A DNA stretch of 64,000 nucleotides from Clitoria ternatea (lineage: Eukaryota; Streptophyta; Magnoliopsida; Fabales; Fabaceae), in assembly GCA_037962975.1 (NCBI GenBank), contig CM075675.1:26352501-26416500 (forward strand), read 5' to 3'. How positions within the stretch are numbered: the stretch's first letter is position 1; each line of letters begins with the position of its first letter. Below are positions 20,722 to 32,000 of the stretch, in pieces. The notes under the pieces were generated by a model that was not told the origin of the DNA, did no database searches, and saw nothing but the letters and a program-made list of their open reading frames with translations. The translations under genes and the position numbers were made by a program.

Positions 20722-22851
20722 TCAATGAAACAATTCTGGGTATTGCGTCTTCATAGCATCCTCACGCTCCCAAGTCAGAGTTACATCATTCCCTTGTTTC
20801 CATGCAACCTTCACTAATGGTACGTTCTTGTTTCTCAGTTGTTTAATCGACCTTTCTATGATCTGTGTGGGTTCTGTAGGGATGGTCAGATTTTCTCGAA
20901 CTTCAACATCATCATTAGCAATCACATGAGTGGGATCTTGTACATACTTCCTTAGTTGTGATACATGAAACACATTGTGCAGGTTTGCCTGGTGAGGAGG
21001 AAGTGCAATATGATACGCCACTGTACCAATCCTCTTCAGGATCTCATATGGTCCAATGAACCTTGGACTCAACTTCTTACTCTTCAATGCTCGACCAATC
21101 CCCTTGTGAGGTGAAACCTTCAAGAATACATGATCACCAACCTGAAATTCAAGTGGTTTCCTCCTTTTGTCATAGTAGTGCTTTTGTCTATCTTGGGATG
21201 CCTTCATCTTCTCTCAGATTATTTCTATTTGTTCAGTAGTTTGCTGCACAATTTCAGGTCCTAATGCCAAACTTTCACCAGTTTCTAACCAACAAAGGGG
21301 CGTTCGACATTTTCTACCATACAATGCTTCGAATGGAGCCATACCAATACTGCTATGGTAGCTATTGTTATACGTGAATTCAATCAGTGGAAGAAACTGC
21401 TCCCAACTACCACCATACTTTTATGCGCTTCTTCTAGGATCGTCCTTCTCAGACCAACATCATCTGGTACACAAATTCTGCTTCTGATTCTCCAAATTCC
21501 ATCTGATCCTTCTTGTAATCCCATATCCTTTCCATTCGCCTGCAACTCTCTCAACTCCTGTAGTTGCAAGTCCTCTGTCTGCATTTCACCTATCAGCTTC
21601 AGAAAATCATTGGTTATTTTCAAAGTTCCCAAAGTCATACTTTTTGAAGATTTCATCTCCACACCCAAGTTCATGTTTCTGAATTGTTCTATCATCTCCA
21701 TCTCTTTTATCATCAAAGATGCCATATGAATGGACTTTCGGCTAAGTGCATCTGCCACCACATTTGCTTTTCCTGGATGGTACTTCAAATCAAAATCATA
21801 ATCTTTAAGAAACTCCATCCATCTTCGCTGCCTCATGTTCAATTCCTTTTGATCGAACAAATACTTCAAGCTCTTGTGGTCACTGAACACTTCAAACTTG
21901 ACTCCATACAAATGGTGTCTCCAGATTTTCAAAGCAAATACCACCGCTGCCAATTCTAGATCATGTGTCGGGTAGTTCATTTCATGTGGTCTCAACTGTC
22001 TAGAAGCATAGGCAACCACCTTCCGTTGTTGCATCAAAACACAACCTAAGCCCATTTTAGAAGCATCGCAATAAACCACAAAGTCTTCTTGTGGGTCAGG
22101 CAAGGTTAAGACTGGAGCAGATGTAAGCTTCATTTTTAGTTCCTGGAAACTTCTCTCACATTCTGGCGTCCAATCAAAAGGTTGATTCTTCTGGGTTAGA
22201 CGAGTCATTGGTAGGGCAATTTGAGAAAACCCCTCAATGAATCTTCGATAATAACCAGCTAATCCCAGGAAGCTTCGTATCTTAGTGACTGAAGTAGGTC
22301 TCTCCCAGTTTGTTACAGCTTCAATTTTGGAAGGGTCCACGGACACTCCTTCGCTTGAGATTACATGGCCTAGAAACTTTACTTCCTTCAACCAGAATTC
22401 ACATTTAGACAACTTGGCATATAACTGCTTCTCTTTCAGAATTTGTAATACCACTCGAAGATGCTTTTCATGTTCCTCCCACGTCTTAGAATAAATCAGG
22501 ATGTCATCAATGAAGATAATAACAAACTGATCTAAGTATGAATGGAACACTCGATTCATGTAATCCATGAATACAGCTGGGGCATTGGTTACTCCGAAGG
22601 GCATCACAAGATACTCGTAATGACCATAGCGTGTTCTGAAAGCTGTCTTTGGAATATCCTCAGACTTGACACGAATCTGATGATAACCCGATCACAGATC
22701 AATCTTGGAAAATACTGTAGCACCCCTCAATTGATCTATCAGATCATCAATTCTGGGCAAAGGATATTTATTCTTCACCGTCAATTTATTCAACTGACGA
22801 TAATCTACACATAATCTCATGCTTCCATCTTTCTTCTTGACAAGTAATACT
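20722..22851 (-). pseudogene. Inverted chromovirus pol, integrase core deleted
   Basis: This is the mirror copy of 10596-13269. Reverse transcriptase starts inside VLLVKKKDGSMRLC at 22851 and has a stop in KIDL*SGYHQ near 22690. RT (FIDD near 22520) and RNase H (YCDASKMGLG, VVADALSRK) are otherwise open to 21440, including the two sites that are stops in the plus arm. After RTILEEAHKSM the sequence jumps to the segment following the integrase core. About 540 bp with all three catalytic residues are missing, and ATG is shared at the breakpoints. The C-terminal integrase and chromodomain (21207-20722) are intact. Confidence 0.85.
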
Positions 22852-22901
22852 CTCCTAGTACGGTATGGTTCGGGGACGAACCAGGCGGAAGCTGGTGGGC
22901 G
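22850..22901 (+). mobile_element. Partial second Cassandra internal domain
   Basis: CTCTCCTAGTACGGTATGG to GCTGGTGGGCG repeats the end of the internal domain at 17291-17345 and abuts LTR C, as a 3' internal end should. Its first 18 or so bases, including the PBS, are gone; a CT is shared at the joint with the inverted pol. Confidence 0.8.
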
Positions 22902-23399
22902 TGTGACATCCCGGCGCTGTTGAGGGCGGGGAGTGATCGCCGGTGCATTGGCACGGACAAGGAGTGGCTCCTGGCAGGCTTCCAGCGGGGGATGTGATAT
23001 CCCGGTCACTGTTGAGGGCGGGGAGTGATCGCCGGTGCATAGGCACGGACAAGGAGCGGCTCCTGGCAGGCTTCCAGTGGGAGGGACACATGAACGAACT
23101 GAATACATACCAGAATGAGAGGGATCCAAAGATTGTATAAGTATGGGACTATACAGTCGAGGATAGCTTAAAGAAATGAATTCGTACTACCTATATCAAC
23201 AAATGCATTAGCCTTTTCGGTAGCCTATCACATAAGAACTCCAAAGTTAAGCGTGCTTAACTTGGAGTAATTCTGGGATGGGTGACCTCCTGGGAAGTTC
23301 TCAGGAAATGTGCGAGTGAGGACAAAAGCACATTGGAAAGGTCTCGTGTTGGTCTGTGGGGCGAGTCGTTCATTCCTAAAAAGCGGCTGGGGCGTTACA
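22902..23399 (+). repeat. Cassandra-like LTR C (3' LTR of composite)
   Basis: 498 bp with the same 91-bp terminal duplication as LTR A. I count four differences from A. It ends GGGGCGTTACA and is followed by the GGCTG target duplication. The 5S-derived segment is at 23233-23300. Confidence 0.85.
23233..23300 (+). promoter_or_regulatory. 5S rRNA-derived segment in LTR C
   Basis: Identical to the segment in LTR A over box A and box C as far as I can compare by eye. Confidence 0.85.
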
Positions 23400-24109
23400 G
23401 GCTGCCTCCACTATATCATCACCATTTTTTACCAATTTTTGTGAGCTGAAACTCCCCAAACCTCTGCCAGGACGCTTCTAGAGTTTTCTATAGGGATATG
23501 AAACTCACTAACTTAGTATTAATGACTCTTCCCACCAAAGTATTACATATAAATCTCTAAGATTTTGTTTATTAGCTTCCAATTATACTATAGTATCATC
23601 CCATCTACCAGTATTGTTAACATGTCTAAGAATGTTTTCTCTCGACTCATCTATCTTGTAGGAGAACTAGAAGACGTAGAGAGCAAGGACCTGAACCCAA
23701 CAACACACAGACATAGAATGGAGAAGACAAAGTAGAAAATCCCCAAAGACCAAGATGAGGTAAAAGAAAATAGAGGTTCAAACGAAAGAGAGCACAAGCA
23801 ACACATAACTAAAGCTATCTAAAGACCAACACAGAACAGAGACAAAGAGAAATGGACCAAAGAAGAAACAGAGGGAAAAGGGGAAGGAAGAGAAGCAACT
23901 ACAAAACTCTAATCACCCAAATCAAAGGAATAAATAGTCACCTAGTGGTAGCCTAAGTACCAAGATATCTCCTTTATGGAAGAACATCCTCCTTCCCGGG
24001 GAAAAGAAACAATGGACAGGGGTTTGAAAGAATAAAGAAACAGGTGACTTGTTATTAGAGATTTTAACTGAGTGCTATTTTTTCTTTTTTTATTCATATT
24101 AAGGGATTT
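23400..24109 (-). other. LINE relic continuing, no clear frame
   Basis: This DNA continues the minus-strand LINE interrupted at 8069. Short product-like stretches (VKNGDDIVEAA near the junction) are too weak to assign. The purine/AC-rich part (23650-23900) would fit a LINE 5' leader. No gene is supported. Confidence 0.35.
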
Positions 24110-24358
24110 TAAAACATCCTAACTTAATAACAAGCCTGAAAACCGGAAAAAAAAATTTTGCGATTCAATCTAACTTCAAAGCAGGGTTTTGGGACCACAC
24201 AATGTCAATATCAATCATAAAGGCAGATTAGGTGTAAGCTTGGTGGGTTTCAGATGCTCAAAAGCTTAAAAAGAAGCTTGAGAAGTCAAGGAACAAGCCA
24301 TGGCTCAACCCATATCAAACAAGCCCCAAAACATAAGAATATCGACCACCAGCAAGCT

Positions 24359-24540
24359 ATGAATCGATTCAAGCATAGCCATGAATCGATTCATGCGTGA
24401 AAAGGGTCCAGGATGGTGACTTAGAAGCCTATGAATCGATTCAAGGACCCCCATGAATCGATTCATACGAAGGGAATTCCAAGTCCAAAATTCCAGCAAG
24501 TCATGAATCGATTCGAGATAGACTATGAATCGATTCATGA
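24359..24540. repeat. ATGAATCGATTCAT palindrome cluster
   Basis: The palindromic core GAATCGATTC occurs six times in 180 bp, in three pairs, each preceded or followed by ATG/CAT. It lies in the 3' part of the minus-strand solo LTR. Confidence 0.85.
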
Positions 24541-24829
24541 CAGTAAAATGCAGCAGTTATGCAGATTTCGCACTAAAAAACTGGAAATCTCAACTTCTAA
24601 CCACCCTAACTCTTTCATATGGGATCCAATCACCACCAAATTTTAACACCACCTAATATACACCATTTATGATGTGTAGCCACTGGCTGCACACAAAAAT
24701 ATCAAAAAATAAGAGACTTATGTGTAGAAACACGTTTAGTCCATTTTAAGGTATTTTTGTGCAACTTGAGGGTCAATTCTTAACAGATTTGACCCGTTCT
24801 AGTTTCTACAAGTTATAAATCATGCATAG

Positions 24830-27800
24830 TGTAACATCCTAAAATTAGGATTTATTTGTCAAAGTAAGAATTAAAGGGGAATTTAAATGAAAATGAGAGG
24901 TTAATTTAAACAAATACGGAAATGACGTCTATGTCCCTAACCCTTTTAAATTCAATGTTCCTTCTCATTCTCTTTTATTTTCATATTTATACAACAAAAA
25001 GAAACTTTCTTCTCCTTCTTCTCCTCTTTGGCACCACCAACTCTTTTACTTCTTCAATTTCCCTTAAATTCCCCTTAAATTCATTGAATTGAAGTAAGAT
25101 TTAAGCAATTTTCCCTTTTTTTCACGTTGGGCAGCTATGATTTTGGAGGGGAGAGCTTTGAATTCTCCAATTTGAGCTCTTGGAAGCCATTCACAAGTGT
25201 GGACAGCTCTAGGGCATCTTGGAGAATTGGAATTATCCATTGTTGGTGAGTGTCTTTAACACACATGGGTTTGATTAATCCCATATCATGTATTGGAAGC
25301 TTAAGAATGCCAATTTTGTGGTTAGGAACCATTTCAGAGGTTTTCAAAGTTTGAGGTTATTTGAAATCATGTATCGGAGGTTGTCAGGGTTTGTCGGTAA
25401 ATTAAAACTTATCGAAAATGTTTATGGATTGATGTTTATAGTTTGAAATGCAAAGTTAATGTCAATTACGATATTTAAGTATATGTATTGTTAATTCTAG
25501 GAAGTTGTTAGATTTTGAGGAATAGAGATTGAAGCTTGCGATTTGTGGTTGCTAGCATTTAATCCATCGAGGAGTTTCTAGAATTCTCTATTCGAGGTAG
25601 GGGGAACTTTACATTTTAAATGTATAGTTTATGAATGGATTCGGGGTAATATTGTTATGTTAACTATTGTATGCTATGAATTATTAGTATGATATCCCGA
25701 ATATATAATACATGCGACATATTATATAGAGATGTATATATGTATGAGTTATATTGAATTATGTGAATGGTTCCTATGCATGAGATGTTGTAGGACATCT
25801 GATTGATGGTATGAATTGTGCTTAGGAAATCATTATGATATATGTATGCATGAGATGCAAGAAGAATGAATTGATTGAAATGAATATTGTGATATAGCAT
25901 GGGATGTTTGTGTTGATGAATAAATATGAAATATGATTGTGGTTTTGAGGATTCCACAAAAGACCTTGGGTGGGACTCAAGGCAAAACCTCTTGAGCGGG
26001 GTTCAGGGTTTAGCCCATGACACTACCGTTGTCGTTGAGAGTGATTGTGTCACGTGAGAGGGCAAACGGTTTAGTACTAGTAAAACGGCTGGATCAGCTG
26101 AGAGCTGAGTATATGGCTGAGAGCCAGTGTTGCAACACAAAATAAAACTTAATAATGAATGATTGGATCCAATTGATTGAGCATGTATATGCATTGATGA
26201 ATGTTGTTGAGAACAACATGGATTGTATGGCCATTTGAGAATATGTGAATGGTAGATTTGCTAATGTGGTTGTGAATATTATTTATATATGTTAGTGAAT
26301 TGGATAAGTGATCTGATTCAATAACTATCATTTAACATGTAATATGCTCACCCCTATTTGTGGTTGTTTTTACAGTGGATATAGGACGAACTAAAGGCAT
26401 ATGAGAGGTCATTCAGTGGGAACTGGAGTATTATGTACATATGTTTGTACATAGTGTACATGGTAATATGTAATTTCCTTGGTCGGCTCTTAAGAATATA
26501 TTATGTTAAATATGAATAACTAGTGGTTTTGGATAATGGGTAGCTTCACTTGGAAGCTTGGGATCTGACTATGTATATGAATATATGTATATGTTTATGA
26601 TAAAGATATGATTTATGAGTTTGAACTTATAGAATTGAAATGATGCATATGCATAAAGTGTTAATTAGGAACTAAAAGAGTGAATTTGGGATCTGAAAGG
26701 TTTTTGAACTCTAGAAAGTGATCAACAGGTTCCTTATATTATTTATAAGTTAGGTATATAGATCTTGTCTTGTATAAATAGGAATAGAGAAACTTAATGC
26801 AGTGAAATTGCATATTTTGGTCATATTGCATAATTTTGCATAAGTTAGTCACATGTAAGAATTTTGGCAAACGGACATCGCCAACAGCTCCGAAATAGGG
26901 AAAACATAGTGCCCATGAAGTTTCATAAAAATCAGACTTAAAACGGGCAAAATAGGTAAATGGAAAGTCAATTTATGAATAGGTAAATAGAAAGTCAATT
27001 TATGAGTTTAATGTGTCTTGCAGTGTGAAGAATTAAATTTCCTAGGCATATGTTGCATAACTCGCTCAAGCAAGAATGATTCTCGCTTAAGCGAGCTAGG
27101 TATGCTTTAAATATGAGCTCACTGGTCAATTTTCGCTTAAGCGGAAGTCAGCCTTGTTCAAGCGTGCACCAAGAGAAAACATTATGTGAAAATCACGCTT
27201 AAGCGAAGGAATACTCACTCAAGCGAGTTGCACTAGGATGAGGTTCTGGACGAATCACGCTTAGGTAAGGGTTTCTCGCCCAAGCGAGTAAAGAAAAATT
27301 AGTTCCTGGATGTCTTCTCGCTCAAGCGAGCGGATCACGCTTAAGCGTGACCTTGTTTTAGAGCGCTCACGCTTAAGCGTGAAGGGGTTGCACTCAAGCG
27401 CGGGCAATGGCGCGCTCAAGCGGGATGGAGGTACGCTCAAGCGCGCTCGTGCCCCTGATTCCCCTTCTCTCCAAGCTCAAGCGTGAGACAGTGTAACAAG
27501 GCGTGTGGGTGTATGCTCGCTCAAGCGAGAGGGGACTTTGCTCAAGCGAGAGTCCCCTGATTCCTCAATATTTTGCCAGATTCTCATTCTTTTCATTTTC
27601 CTTTAAAATGGTATTATTATTACCACGAAATTGTATTTCCTTTTTATTTAATAATTAAATTACGCTTTCCGTTAATCCTTGTGAAGATCGCAATATTGAT
27701 TATCCAAGGAGCACTTTTAATTAATTTTTACACCTTCTCATATCGCCATATATGGGATAGGTTCTTTTAAATGGTCCAGAGATATTTGTTAATTCTTTTA

Positions 27801-27901
27801 TTTTGCGATCTTTCTATATTTTATTTGATTTAATAAATTGCGAAAAATCAACCCTTAATTTTAATTAATTCCATTAATTATATTAGGGTTAGGATGTTTT
27901 A
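24830..27901 (+). mobile_element. Second solo LTR nested in the minus-strand solo LTR
   Basis: It starts TGTAACATCCTAAAATTAGG and ends TTAGGATGTTTTA. The five bases before it (24825-24829, CATAG) recur at 27902-27906. The expected final ACA is changed to TTA while length is preserved, so the terminus has two substitutions. 3,072 bp, no coding domain. The middle (25960-26130) matches the minus-strand solo LTR around 49000-49220. The last kilobase is full of CGCTTAAGCG/CTCAAGCGAG words. Confidence 0.85.
27060..27555. repeat. CGCTTAAGCG / CGCTCAAGCG motif array
   Basis: About twenty copies of the 10-mer CGCTTAAGCG (a perfect palindrome) or CGCTCAAGCG and its complement lie in 500 bp, irregularly spaced. 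They are in the 3' end of the solo LTR. The same words occur in the first solo LTR near 2965-3065. Confidence 0.85.
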
Positions 27902-28520
27902 CATAGAGGCTATTGGGACTATTCAAAAGCATCCAAACCTCATGAAACTCTATTTGGCTCTACCAATTGACCAATTATGCATAAAATCATAGGAAACTAT
28001 CATTTTCTTCATGCAACCATCATTCACTCAACATTCTAATGCATATTTCATATCAATCATTATACATAGACATTTCCTGGTCATTCCTGCATACTCATAG
28101 TTCCTGGAAATCACGCATTGTATATATATATGATCCGGTCTGGATACCAGCCCTAAGACTAATAGATAATTATCTTAGCCGGCCCAGAGTTCAGTCGGTA
28201 TACCACTGAACAACGATCCAGTCGGTAAAAATGTTAGCCAGCCTCAATCGGTATCACAAGATACCGACTCAGTCTGCAACTATACCGGTTATTTGAAGTA
28301 GTGACCAAGATATCGGATACCTCATCCGTTCCCCTTTCACCCGGTGTTGAGAAGCTGATCCAGACCGATCAACCGGTTTCTATCATAACACATGCAATCG
28401 GTATCATCGGTATACATCCGGACTGTAATCCCGAGTCAGGCGTTCTCCCTGCACCGGTTAGTCCGGATAACACCTTGCACACCGGATAACATACTCGTCA
28501 CCCAATAATTACCCACACTA

Positions 28521-28605
28521 CGAGCATTGCTACAGGGACCGATCAATAATTAGAGACAGGCATTGCTACAGGGACCGATCAATAATTACCCACACTACGA
28601 GCCAA
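28521..28605 (+). repeat. Short direct duplication beside the hAT insertion
   Basis: GCATTGCTACAGGGACCGAT followed by CAATAATTA occurs twice (28523 and 28561), and ATTACCCACACTACGAGC also twice (about 28507 and 28585). This is a local duplication in the minus-strand solo LTR, 20-100 bp from the hAT insertion point. Confidence 0.7.
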
Positions 28606-29072
28606 ACTCTGCTCCAGGGAATTAGAGCTGGGTATACGGGCCAACCCGCCCCGCAACGGGCTGGCCCGCGGATCCCGCTTTCTAAATGGGCTGATTTTTT
28701 AGGGACCGTGACAAGCCCGTGAACCCGCGGGCCAGCCCGCGGGCCAACCCGCCTATGAAATTATTTTTTTGCTTCTTTTTTATTCCTTTGAAATTGTAGG
28801 GTCTAAATTATTTTTTTATGAAACAAAAAATATGTGTAATTTAACATATTTAATTATCCAAAATTTAAAAAATCCAATCATATTTCATTAAAAAAACTCA
28901 TAAAATTTTAAATTTAATAGTTTTTTATCCAAATATAAACCTTAAACATGACAAATAGGTTACAAATGCATGATAATAATTAATAACATCACCAATGTCT
29001 TAAAAACTTCAAATACATTTTAAGTTAGGATTAGAGTTTTTAGTTTTTTATTTCTATTTTAAATATATTTAT

Positions 29073-32000
29073 TGTCGCGACCGGGGTCCCGGCGCACGAA
29101 GCGGACTGGTTAAAGACAAATAAAAGAAAATTGAAACTGCATTGAAGTGAGGCTCTTGAGAAGCCTAAAAAATAAAGGGTTCAAGGAGTCGCCACCAATA
29201 TTTATTAAGGAAAATATTAGGAAAATCTTTAAATAGCACTGGTTTTTTTTGTTTTAAAAAAAATGAGATTCTGTTTAGTCCGGGAGTCGAATTACAGGTG
29301 GGGAAGGTATTAGCACCCCACACTGTCCGTAAAAAACGGTTATCCAAATTGATCATGCGTAATTTAAAAAATGATTATCAAATATTTCATCCTTCATAAA
29401 ACAATCATAAATAATATACACAATAAAAAAAATATATAAATATGAATAAAACAAAGATAGTAAAAGAATACATCCCCTAAGTTTGTTGTTTTTAGTTCTA
29501 AAAAAAATAAATAAACAAATGATTAAAAGACCATAAAAATAAAAGGATAAAAAAAAACAATAAGACGTCTTGTCTTACTTATTTTCTAGTAAAAACAATT
29601 GATTTTTATTGAGAAATATAAAGTTTAAAACAAATAAATAAATAAATAAATAAAAATAAGAGAAAAAAAATAGAATTAAACACATCAACATGAAGATAAA
29701 GAAATATAATACACTTAATTAATTAAAATTGACAAGGAATATTATTTAATTATCTTTTAGAAAAAATAAGATTAATAAGATGTCTTATCTAAATTAATCT
29801 CATCTTAAATTTTAAAAAAATGAATGAATAAATAACACACTATTTATTAGTCTTGACCTTTTTTATTATTATTTTTATTTTTTATGAAAGTGATTTTTTC
29901 TTAATTATTAAAAGGTTACTAAGAGACAATAATAGAAAATCATGACCATAATAAAAAAAAATAGATAATTATATATACATATATATACATACTTATAAAC
30001 TATTAAAATGGTTAAACATAAATAAATAAATAGAAAGTGTAGAAAAATAAATAAATAAATAAATAAATAAATAAAAGATAAATAACTAAAAATAAAAGTA
30101 TAGAGAATAAATAATAAAAATAAAATATAAAAATAAAGGCACAAAAATAAATAAAAGTTCAAAAATATAAAAAAATAAAAATAAAAATAAATAGACATAA
30201 CAATAAATACATTAAAAATAAAAGAACGGAAAAATAAATACATAAAATAAAGGGGCAGAAAAATAAATAATAAAAAATAAAGGTGCAGAAAGGTAAATAA
30301 CAAAAATAAAGGGGCAAGAAAGTAAATAACAAAAAAAAAGACAGAAGAGTAAATAACAAAAATAAAGGGGCAGAGAAGTAAATAACAAAAAATAAAGGGG
30401 CAGAAAAGTAAATACATAAAAAATAAAGGGGCAGAAAAATAAATAACAAAAATAAAAGGGCAGGAAAGTAAATATGTGAAAATAAAGGGGCAGAAAAGTA
30501 AATAACAAAAATAAAGGGGCATGAAAGTAAATACATGAAAATAAAGGGGCAGAAATATAAATAACAAAAATAAAGGGGCAAAAAAGTAAATACATGAAAA
30601 TAAAGGGGCAGAAAAGTAAATAATAAAAATAAAGGAGCAGAAAAGTAAATACATGAAAATAAAGAGGCAGAAATATAAATAACAAAAATAAAGGGACAAG
30701 AAAGTAAATAAATAAAATAAAAGGGCATAAAAATAAATAAATAAAGATAAAAATGTAAAAAATAAAAAAGGAAAAAAAATAAATAAACTAATAATTGCAG
30801 AAATATAAAGTGCGGATAAATAAAGTGCAGAAAAATAAATTAACAATAATAAAAGTGCAGAAAAGTAAATAAAGAGAAATAAAAGTGTAAAAAAAATAAT
30901 AAATAAAGAAAAATAAAGGTACAAACAAATAAATAAAGATGAAGATGCATAAAAAATAAATAAACAAATAAATAACTACAAAAAAATAAAGTGCAGGAAA
31001 ATAAAGTGCAGAAAAATAAATAACAATTAAATAAAGACGAATAAATAAATATAAATAAACAACTTTGTATTAATAAAAAATACCTTGGTACAAGATCAAT
31101 TACAGAGAAATTAGAACGGAAGTCGGGAAATCAATTTTGTGTGGATTTCCTTTGCTTTTGGCTTTGTTTGGACTTGATTTGAAGGTATTTGGATACCGGT
31201 TACAACACTTGGACAGTATTTTAGCTCACAAAAACTCACATACTAAGACAAACTAGAGTGGTGCACTCATTTTCCTAACTAAGATTACACAAAGAAATTT
31301 TTGAGAACCAAAACTTCTAAAAATTCTCACAAAAATTTAGCACTCTTTTCCCTATTTTTCTTCTTCTCCTCCAAAATGCCTCAATATCACCTTCTATTTA
31401 TAGAAGGAAATTGGCATTGGATCCTCCCTAAAAGACATCACTTTCTTACTTTTCCAATTTGTCCAAATTCCATGTCAATTTCCCTAATTTTCTCCAATTA
31501 TCCAACCAAACCGGGGCCCACTACTAAAAACCACCGTAACCCCTTTTTCTTTTTCTTTTTCTTTTTTTTTAATTTTCGTTTTTTTTTCTAAAACCTTTTT
31601 TTTTGACTTTTTTTTTTGGGCCCATTTCTTTTTTTTTGTTTTTTTGGGCTTTTTTTTTTAGTTTTTGTTTTGTTTTTTTTTGTTTGGGCCCTTTTTTTCT
31701 CTTTTTTTTCTTTTTCTTTTTTTTTTCGCCCTTTTTATTTTTTTTTATTTTTTTATTTTCGTTTATTTATTTTTTTTATTTTTTTATTTTTTTATTTTTT
31801 TATTTTTTATTTTTTTTATTTTTTATTTTTTTTTGCCCATTTATTTTTCTGATTTTTTTGGGCCTTTTATTTAAAGGTACAAATGGAAACATAAATTATT
31901 TATTATATATATGGAAATATATAAAATATCCAATAAATATAAATTACTACCCACACTATAAGGAGTAAAAAGGTAGTCACAAAACATCGTCTTCCCTCCC

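Larger units (their letters stand above)
8070..23399 (+). mobile_element. Composite element bounded by Cassandra-like LTRs
   Basis: Two direct 498-bp LTRs (8070-8567 and 22902-23399) differ at only four positions by my comparison. The five bases before the first (8065-8069, GGCTG) recur directly after the second (23400-23404), so both ends behave as one integration. Inside lie, in order: a tRNA-Met PBS, chromovirus gag-pol on the plus strand, its 3' LTR with a plastid insertion, an inverted third Cassandra-like LTR with a short internal domain, an inverted complete chromovirus LTR, an inverted pol lacking the integrase core, and the end of a second Cassandra internal domain. The two chromovirus arms (about 10596-16877 and 17470-22851) are an imperfect inverted repeat. 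It sits in a minus-strand LINE relic. Typical Cassandra elements are below about 1.2 kb, so the size is exceptional. Confidence 0.85.

Noticed and set aside
16884..23399. Inverted LTRs B and C as ends of a DNA transposon with long terminal inverted repeats
   Set aside because: Flanks TACAC and GGCTG do not match, whereas LTRs A and C share GGCTG; the direct pair is the integrated unit.
24305..24646. Frames with repeated MNRF/ESIH words
   Set aside because: They are translations of the GAATCGATTC palindrome cluster in both directions.
29908..30924. Long minus-strand frame with Leu/Phe/Tyr-rich product resembling membrane segments (also at 45196-46030)
   Set aside because: It is the LTR minisatellite read through in a frame without stops; the same repeat is open in three frames, and both LTRs have it.
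31301..31968. Plus-strand Phe-rich frames
   Set aside because: They translate the T-rich homopolymer tract of the Ogre LTR, on the antisense strand of the element.
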